Below the pieces are notes generated by a model that was not told the DNA's origin, did no database searches, and saw only the letters and a list, made by a program, of their open reading frames with translations. Of a stretch of DNA of 5,870 nucleotides, positions 1 through 5,870 are shown piece after piece. The DNA lies in assembly GCA_027438535.1 (NCBI GenBank), contig DAIAMA010000091.1, forward strand, positions 1 to 5,870, written 5' to 3'. Each line of letters begins with the position of its first letter. Within the stretch, counting starts at the first letter, position 1. Source of the DNA: a bacterium. Its GTDB lineage: Bacteria; Pseudomonadota; Gammaproteobacteria; Burkholderiales; Thiobacteraceae. Position numbers and translations under genes: made by a program.

Positions 1-521
1 TCTGGATCGACATGGAAATGAGCGGCTTGTTCCCCGATACCGACCGTGTGCTGGAAGTGGCATTGGTGGTGACCGATTCCGATCTGAACGTCATCGCCGA
101 ATCGCCGGCGCTGGTGGTGCATCAAGAGAATGCCGTGCTCGACGGCATGGACGATTGGAACAAGTCGACGCACGGACGTTCCGGGCTGATCGAAAAAGTG
201 CGCGCCTCGGTGCTCACCGAGGCGGATGTCGAAGCGCAAATGCTCGCCTTCCTGGCGCCCTTGGTGGGCAAGGGCAAGTCGCCGATGTGCGGCAATTCGA
301 TTTGCCAAGACCGGCGTTTTCTCGCGCGTAATCTGCCGCAATTGGAGGCCTATTTCCATTACCGTAACCTCGATGTTTCTACCTTCAAAGAACTGGTAAA
401 GCGCTGGAAGCCGGAAATCGCGGCGGGCGTGAACAAAGAAGGCAAGCATACGGCGCTCGCCGATATTTATGAATCGATCGAGGAATTGAAGTATTACCGC
501 GAGCATTTCATCAAGGCCTAA
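1..521 (+). CDS. orn: Oligoribonuclease, DEDDh 3'-5' exoribonuclease (5' end off the window)
   Basis: Orn degrades 2-5 nt RNAs, and the pGpG made from cyclic-di-GMP, to mononucleotides in the cytoplasm; it belongs to the RNase T/DEDDh exonuclease superfamily. All catalytic blocks are visible: WIDMEMSG, with the first Asp at 9-11 and Glu at 15-17; [12 protein letters not shown], with Asp at 309-311; and a C-terminal His (447-449) four residues before Asp (462-464). The protein ends YYREHFIKA, typical of Orn. The frame is open to the left edge and WID precedes the ATG at 12, so that ATG is the internal Met of the conserved D-x-E-M motif and not the start; roughly 8-10 N-terminal residues are missing. 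One oddity is Cys in place of the usual Gly in GNSI-G-QD. The stop is three bases before the next gene, suggesting co-transcription. Identification is firm. Confidence 0.97.
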   Translation, partial: WIDMEMSGLFPDTDRVLEVALVVTDSDLNVIAESPALVVHQENAVLDGMDDWNKSTHGRSGLIEKVRASVLTEADVEAQMLAFLAPLVGKGKSPMCGNSICQDRRFLARNLPQLEAYFHYRNLDVSTFKELVKRWKPEIAAGVNKEGKHTALADIYESIEELKYYREHFIKA

Positions 522-524
522 AGC

Positions 525-1034
525 ATGCCGGAAGCCAACCCGCACCGCCGCTCCGGCGTGATCATGCTGTGGATCGCGTGGCTGCTGATACTGGGCGGCG
601 GCTGGTGGGCGGCGGACGGCTGGATGGCGCGCGAGGAGAACCCCAATCGGCGCCCATTGGTCAGCGCCGGCGGCGAAGTCGTGCTGACGCGCAATCGCGA
701 CGGACATTATGTCGCAAATGGCGAAATCAACGGACATCCGGTGACGTTCATGGTGGATACCGGCGCGACGGCGGTGGCGCTGTCCTCCCGGCTGGCGCGC
801 GAACTCGATCTCCAGCGCGGCGCGGCGATCCGAATGGATACCGCGAATGGCGTCGCGGTCGGGTTCGAAACGCGCCTTAATACAGTGCGCTTAGGAAATA
901 TCGTGGTGCATGGGGTGAGCGCGGTGTTTTCCGATGGCTTGCCGGATAACACGGTATTGCTGGGCATGAGTTTTCTCAAACACTTGGAATTTACCCAGCG
1001 CGAGAATCAATTGCTGTTACGCGGGCTACGCTGA
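525..1034 (+). CDS. Membrane-anchored retropepsin-like aspartic protease (clan AA, single domain)
   Basis: This 169-residue protein has a basic N-terminus (HRR), one hydrophobic segment at about residues 12-30 rich in Trp, Leu and Gly, and a C-terminal retropepsin fold. The catalytic signature is MVDTGAT with Asp78; the flap and mid region follow, and the second conserved element VLLGMSFLKHLEF lies at about residues 144-156. It has one DTG motif, so by analogy with retroviral proteases the active enzyme would be a homodimer. The topology suggests an N-terminal anchor with the protease domain in the periplasm. It matches bacterial proteins annotated as TIGR02281/clan AA aspartic proteases, whose substrates are mostly unknown. 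The ATG at 525 has an AAGG at 513-516, eight bases upstream; Met14 inside the hydrophobic segment is a less likely start. It probably shares a transcript with orn. Confidence 0.85.
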   Translation: MPEANPHRRSGVIMLWIAWLLILGGGWWAADGWMAREENPNRRPLVSAGGEVVLTRNRDGHYVANGEINGHPVTFMVDTGATAVALSSRLARELDLQRGAAIRMDTANGVAVGFETRLNTVRLGNIVVHGVSAVFSDGLPDNTVLLGMSFLKHLEFTQRENQLLLRGLR

Positions 1035-1066
1035 TTGGCGAATTTCATGAGCATTTCCTATCATGG

Positions 1067-1075
1067 TGGTATAAA
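1067..1075 (+). promoter_or_regulatory. Candidate extended -10 promoter for glgP
   Basis: The sequence TGGTATAAA reads as an extended -10 element: TG, one base, then TATAAA at 1070-1075 (five of six matches to TATAAT). The only -35 at 17-base spacing is poor (ATGAGC, 1047-1052), which is tolerated by extended -10 promoters. Transcription would start near 1082 and leave a leader of about 60 bases before glgP. This is inferred from consensus only; read-through from the upstream pair remains possible because no clear terminator separates them. Confidence 0.4.
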
Positions 1076-1134
1076 CCTTGCTGATTTAGTGAAATGCTAT
1101 CGCTGAAAATGGATACCGAGAAAAATAAACGCAT

Positions 1135-1138
1135 GGAG
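1135..1138 (+). promoter_or_regulatory. Shine-Dalgarno of glgP, decides the start
   Basis: GGAG stands five bases before the ATG at 1144. The alternative GTG at 1138 overlaps this GGAG and would have no good ribosome-binding site of its own. The ATG at 1144 is therefore preferred, shortening the protein by two residues. Confidence 0.65.
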
Positions 1139-1143
1139 TGGAA

Positions 1144-3699
1144 ATGAAATCGGGCAGCATATTCAATCTCGAAGTCACGCCGAAAATTCCGCGCAAGCTC
1201 GCGCGCTTGGAAGAATTGGCGAACAATTTGTGGTATAGCTGGGATAAGCCGACGCGCACGCTGTTCGCGCGCTTGCACCCCGCCTTATGGGGCGTGGTCG
1301 GGCATAATCCCAAGGTGTTCTTGCGCCGCATCGACGAGCAGCGTTTGGTGGATGCGGTGGATGATCAGGTATTTCTCGCCACTTATAACCGCGTGCTGTC
1401 CGCCTACGACACCTATCATGGCGAGCCGATGCGGCCGTCCAGCCAAGAGCAACTGAAGGAAAGCGATCTGGTCGCCTACTTTTGTTTCGAGTTCGGCTTT
1501 CACGAAAGTTTTCCCATCTATTCCGGCGGCCTGGGTATTTTGGCCGGCGACCACTGCAAGGCGGCGAGCGATATGCGTCTGCCGTTCGTGGCGGTCGGCT
1601 TGCTGTATCGTCAAGGCTACTTCACGCAAACCGTCGATGCCGAAGGGCGGCAGATCGCGAGTTACGCCGATTCCGATTTCGACGATTTGCCGATCACGCC
1701 GGTGCTGCGCGATGATGGCACCGAGTTGAAAATTACCGTGCCCTTGCTGGGCCGCGAGGTGGCGGTCAAAGTCTGGGAAGCGATTATCGGCCATGTGCGG
1801 CTGTATCTGCTCGATACCGATCTGGAAGAAAACACGCTGGAAGATCGCGATATCGCGCACCAGTTGTATGGCGGCGATCGCAATTTGCGTATTCAACAAG
1901 AGATCATTCTCGGCGTAGGCGGTGCGCGTGCCTTGGATGCGATGGGGCTGAAGCCGACCGTGTGGCATATCAACGAAGGGCATGCGGCGTTTCTGGTATT
2001 GGAGCGCATTCGTTTGCTGCGCTCGCAAGGCTTGGATTTCGCCAGCGCCATGGAGGCGGTGGCGGTGAACACCGTGTTCACCACCCACACGCCGGTGCCG
2101 GCCGGCCACGATCATTTCAACGAGGGCATGATCGAAACCTATTTCCGCGACATGTTGCCGGAGTTGGGCATCACGCATCCGGAGCTCATGGCGCTGGGGC
2201 GCAAGAACGACGGGCCGGATTACAACATGACCGCGCTTGCCTTGCACGGCTCGCGCCACCACAACGGCGTATCGCGCATTCACGGCGAGGTGTCTTCGCA
2301 TATCTGCGCCGATTTATGGCCGCAAATCGATCCCAACGAAAACCCGATAAGCTATGTCACCAATGGCGTGCATGTGCCGACTTTCCTGGCGCTGGAGTGG
2401 GCGGACTTGTTCGATCAATACCTGGGCTACGAGTGGCGGCATCGCATGTCGGATGTGGAATATTGGTCCAAGATCGAGGCGATTCCCGATCATTTGTTTT
2501 GGAGCGTGCATCAATCCTTGAAATCGCAAATGCTGCAGCTGGTACGCATGCGCATGGCGCAGCAGCATTTTCGCAACCATGGTTCGGAAGCGCATCTCGA
2601 TCGCATGTTTAAGTTCGCCGATTCCGGCAACCCGAATGTGCTCACCATCGGTTTCGCGCGCCGCTTCGCGACGTATAAGCGGGCGGCGCTGCTGTTCGAA
2701 AATCTCGACTGGCTGCGCGAAATTTTGTCCGATGCCGAACGCCCGGTGCTGTTCATTTTCGCGGGCAAGGCGCATCCGGCCGATCTTCCCGGGCAAGACT
2801 TGATTCGCCAAATTTATAACATCATGCACATGCCGGAATTCGTCGGCAAGGTGCTGATGAGCGAAGGTTACGATCTGGGCTTGGCACGGCGCATGGTGTC
2901 GGGCGTGGATGTGTGGCTCAATACCCCGATGTATCCGCTGGAAGCCTCAGGCACTTCCGGCATGAAAGCCGGTATCAACGGCGTCATCAATCTTTCCGTG
3001 CTCGACGGCTGGTGGGGCGAAGGCTACGACGGTAAGAACGGCTGGGCGATCAAGCCTTCGCCGGAATACATGGACGAATACCGGCGCAACAAAGAAGACA
3101 GCCAAACCTTGTACGAGCTATTGCAAGACCATGTGCTCCCGCTTTACTACCGGCGCGATAAGCTGGGCTATTCGGCGGAATGGGTGAGGATGGCCAAACA
3201 CTCCATCGCTTCGCTGTTGCCGCGCTTCAATGCCAGCCGCATGGTGGGTGAATACGTCAGCCGCTTTTACTTGCCGGCAAGCAAACGCGGACGGCTCTAC
3301 GCGCAAAAAGACTTCGAAAATGCGCGTACCTTGGCGGCATGGAAAACACGCGTGCGCACGGCTTGGCCGGGTGTCGGCATGCGCCGTATCGATACGCCGA
3401 AAAAACGCATTCAGTTCGGCGATATGCTGGAGTTCGAAATAGCGCTGAATCTGAACGGCTTGATGCCGGAAGACGTCGTGGTGGAAATGCTGGTATCGCG
3501 CCCGAATAAAGCCGAGAACAAGGATTTTCATCATTACCGCTTTGAATTTCGCGGCATTGACGCCAAAACCGGCGAGCACCGCTTCGCGATGGATTTCGCA
3601 CCCAATCTCTGCGGACGGCTCGACTATAAAATTCGCGCCTATCCCTCACACCCGCTGCTTACGCATGCGCTGGAAATGGGCTTGATGGCGTGGTTGTAG
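1144..3699 (+). CDS. glgP: Alpha-glucan (glycogen/maltodextrin) phosphorylase, GT35 family, DUF3417 type
   Basis: This 851-residue cytoplasmic enzyme phosphorolyses the non-reducing ends of alpha-1,4-glucans to glucose-1-phosphate using pyridoxal phosphate. The N-terminus (about residues 8-120: ARLEELANNLWYSW, then FARLHPALW) is the DUF3417-type domain of the alpha-glucan phosphorylase subfamily TIGR02094, which differs from the classical regulated muscle/E. coli type. Further blocks are CFEFGFHESFPIYSGGLG (residues 114-131), NEGH (277-280), TTHTPVPAGH (313-322), GFARRFATYKR (503-513), and EASGTSGMKAG, in which Lys608 (2965-2967) is the PLP Schiff-base lysine. The C-terminal part (about 720-851) is a beta-rich tail ending GRLDYKIRAYPSHPLL, typical of the subfamily. 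Length is normal and there is no frameshift. Start: ATG 1144 preceded by GGAG; GTG 1138 is the alternative. No other glycogen gene is in the window, so the enzyme's pathway setting here is unknown. Leu TTG and Asp GAT are frequent, unlike in the downstream transporter genes. Confidence 0.95.
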   Translation: MKSGSIFNLEVTPKIPRKLARLEELANNLWYSWDKPTRTLFARLHPALWGVVGHNPKVFLRRIDEQRLVDAVDDQVFLATYNRVLSAYDTYHGEPMRPSSQEQLKESDLVAYFCFEFGFHESFPIYSGGLGILAGDHCKAASDMRLPFVAVGLLYRQGYFTQTVDAEGRQIASYADSDFDDLPITPVLRDDGTELKITVPLLGREVAVKVWEAIIGHVRLYLLDTDLEENTLEDRDIAHQLYGGDRNLRIQQEIILGVGGARALDAMGLKPTVWHINEGHAAFLVLERIRLLRSQGLDFASAMEAVAVNTVFTTHTPVPAGHDHFNEGMIETYFRDMLPELGITHPELMALGRKNDGPDYNMTALALHGSRHHNGVSRIHGEVSSHICADLWPQIDPNENPISYVTNGVHVPTFLALEWADLFDQYLGYEWRHRMSDVEYWSKIEAIPDHLFWSVHQSLKSQMLQLVRMRMAQQHFRNHGSEAHLDRMFKFADSGNPNVLTIGFARRFATYKRAALLFENLDWLREILSDAERPVLFIFAGKAHPADLPGQDLIRQIYNIMHMPEFVGKVLMSEGYDLGLARRMVSGVDVWLNTPMYPLEASGTSGMKAGINGVINLSVLDGWWGEGYDGKNGWAIKPSPEYMDEYRRNKEDSQTLYELLQDHVLPLYYRRDKLGYSAEWVRMAKHSIASLLPRFNASRMVGEYVSRFYLPASKRGRLYAQKDFENARTLAAWKTRVRTAWPGVGMRRIDTPKKRIQFGDMLEFEIALNLNGLMPEDVVVEMLVSRPNKAENKDFHHYRFEFRGIDAKTGEHRFAMDFAPNLCGRLDYKIRAYPSHPLLTHALEMGLMAWL

Positions 3700-3721
3700 G
3701 CACAGAGACTGGCATTGCCAA

Positions 3722-3780
3722 GTCCCCCGTTTTCTCCGAACTTTAAAGTCAGGGGGGTGATTTCACGCGAATTATTTTTT
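3722..3780 (+). terminator. Possible weak terminator region of glgP
   Basis: GTCCCCC (3722-3728) can pair with GGGGGGT (3752-3758), five C-G pairs plus two wobbles, around a loop of about 23 bases; an AT-rich stretch with a T6 run follows at 3775-3780. The T-run begins 17 bases after the stem, too far for a classic intrinsic terminator, so this is a tentative call. No better hairpin is visible between glgP and the next operon. Confidence 0.25.
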
Positions 3781-3892
3781 AATTATGACCCCTGCTGTTT
3801 GGCTTTATGCCGAATCCCTGTTTATTCTTGTAAGCAATAGCACGCTTAGCCGTTCCACATAGAGTGCATTGATCCCGCGCCCATCAGTGGCT

Positions 3893-3932
3893 TTGTCAGA
3901 ATTTCGTCAAACACCCGTCACTGTTGTGTCAC
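3893..3932 (+). promoter_or_regulatory. Tandem Pho boxes (four PhoB half-site repeats)
   Basis: Four heptamers lie at an exact 11-base period: TTGTCAG (3893), TCGTCAA (3904), CCGTCAC (3915) and GTGTCAC (3926), separated by AATT, ACAC and TGTT. The GTCA core is invariant. The PhoB consensus is two direct CTGTCAT-like heptamers separated by 4 bases; this array equals two such boxes side by side, so it could bind four PhoB monomers. It lies about 95 bases before the ABC importer operon, fitting phosphate-starvation induction. The repeat geometry is seen directly; binding by PhoB is inferred. Confidence 0.75.
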
Positions 3933-3942
3933 ATGTAGCGTT

Positions 3943-3948
3943 TACGCT
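3943..3948 (+). promoter_or_regulatory. Candidate -10 of the Pho-controlled promoter
   Basis: TACGCT begins 10 bases after the last Pho heptamer. In PhoB-activated promoters the Pho box replaces the -35 and the -10 lies about this far downstream. It matches TATAAT at only three of six bases, as expected of activator-dependent promoters but also compatible with chance. The implied leader is about 70 bases. Confidence 0.4.
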
Positions 3949-4025
3949 TCGCTCAATTGGATTTCATAAATCATTTCTTATTTTGATGACGAAATCGAAT
4001 TCTATTTTGATGCGAGAGAAAAACC

Positions 4026-5701
<1,676 letters not shown>

Positions 5702-5708
5702 CTGGATA

Positions 5709-5713
5709 GGGAG
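5709..5713 (+). promoter_or_regulatory. Shine-Dalgarno of the permease gene
   Basis: GGGAG ends five bases before the ATG at 5719, supporting that start for the truncated permease gene. Confidence 0.7.
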
Positions 5714-5718
5714 CAATC

Positions 5719-5870
5719 ATGTCCCAAAGCTACGATCAACTGCTCGGAGCCGAGCAGCACGCTTGGAACCGCGATGCACTGCGGCTCGCCGCGGTGCTCG
5801 CCCTCATCATGGTGTGCGCCTATTACGTTGGGTTGTTCGACGGCGCGCGTCTGGCGGAGGGCGTGCCGAG
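5719..5870 (+). CDS. phnE: Phosphite/phosphonate ABC importer permease, N-terminal part (PhnE/PtxC-like; cut by window edge)
   Basis: Fifty codons are present before the right edge. The protein starts MSQSYDQLLGAEQHAW, then has a hydrophobic segment at about residues 22-39 (LRLAAVLALIMVCAYYVGLF) that would be the first membrane helix, followed by DGARLAEGVP, resembling the N-terminal region of PhnE-type permeases. The start lies 17 bases after the stop of the binding-protein gene with a strong Shine-Dalgarno between them, so the ATPase, binding protein and permease form one operon. The EAA loop and remaining helices are outside the window, so the assignment depends largely on gene order plus the hydrophobic N-terminus. 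Confidence 0.8.
   Translation, partial: MSQSYDQLLGAEQHAWNRDALRLAAVLALIMVCAYYVGLFDGARLAEGVP

Larger units (their letters stand above)
3700..4025 (+). other. Intergenic control region between glgP and the phosphite/phosphonate operon
   Basis: This 326-base stretch is AT-richer than its flanks and holds no credible gene. From left to right I see: a small TGGC/GCCA inverted repeat at 3710-3720; a C5 tract (3724-3728) and G6 tract (3752-3757) that can pair, with the perfect palindrome ACTTTAAAGT (3740-3749) between them; a T6 run (3775-3780); a CCCCTG (3789-3794) that can pair with CAGGGG (3750-3755); four 11-base-spaced GTCA heptamers (3893-3932); an AGCGT-TT-ACGCT inverted repeat (3937-3948); and two copies of TATTTTGATG (3979-3988, 4003-4012) in the leader of the next gene. 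Confidence 0.75.

Noticed and set aside
12..14. ATG at 12 as the start of orn
   Set aside because: The frame continues to the left edge as WID, which completes the conserved WID-x-EM-x-G motif including the first catalytic Asp; this Met is internal.
1285..2301. Long open frame on the minus strand (338 codons)
   Set aside because: It lies wholly antisense to glgP, shows no recognisable domain, and is explained by the codon bias of the coding strand.
1962..2612. 216-codon + strand open frame in another frame of glgP
   Set aside because: The translation is low-complexity Arg/Ala/Gly-rich shadow sequence, while glgP in this region is a fully conserved enzyme core.
3831..3848. TAAGC/GCTTA inverted repeat with an 8-base loop
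   Set aside because: Only five pairs, AT-rich, no T-run and no promoter nearby; it can be expected by chance in this length.

Overview
The window looks like a chromosomal segment of a moderately GC-rich proteobacterium, most plausibly betaproteobacterial. This rests on the gene content, the sequence style of the oligoribonuclease, and its pairing with a small retropepsin-like protease. The taxonomic placement is an inference from protein resemblance and could not be searched.

All genes lie on the + strand. Positions 1-1034 hold the 3' part of orn (oligoribonuclease; its first codons lie off the left edge) and, three bases later, a small membrane-anchored aspartic protease of the single-domain retropepsin type. 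After about 110 bases with a candidate extended -10 promoter comes a complete glgP-type alpha-glucan phosphorylase (to 3699), which releases glucose-1-phosphate from storage glucan.

Positions 3700-4025 are a 326-base, AT-richer intergenic stretch with no credible gene. It ends glgP transcription, possibly through a weak hairpin region, and carries the control region of the next operon. Its key feature is four GTCA-core heptamers at an exact 11-base period (3893-3932). This is the layout of two adjacent PhoB-binding Pho boxes, followed by a candidate -10 at the distance usual for PhoB promoters.

From 4026 to the right edge is a tightly packed ABC importer operon: ATPase, then periplasmic binding protein 2 bases later, then the start of the permease 17 bases later, cut by the window edge. 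The family is phosphonate/phosphite uptake (PhnCDE). The binding protein resembles phosphite-binding PtxB more than Escherichia coli PhnD: it lacks the two acidic residues that hold the amino group of aminoethylphosphonate in E. coli PhnD. The best reading is a phosphate-starvation-induced importer of reduced phosphorus (phosphite), possibly acquired as a cassette behind glgP; a phosphite dehydrogenase gene (ptxD) would be expected just beyond the right edge. These systems are known, so I see no wholly new system. The most valuable observations are the tandem Pho-box array and the predicted phosphite specificity.
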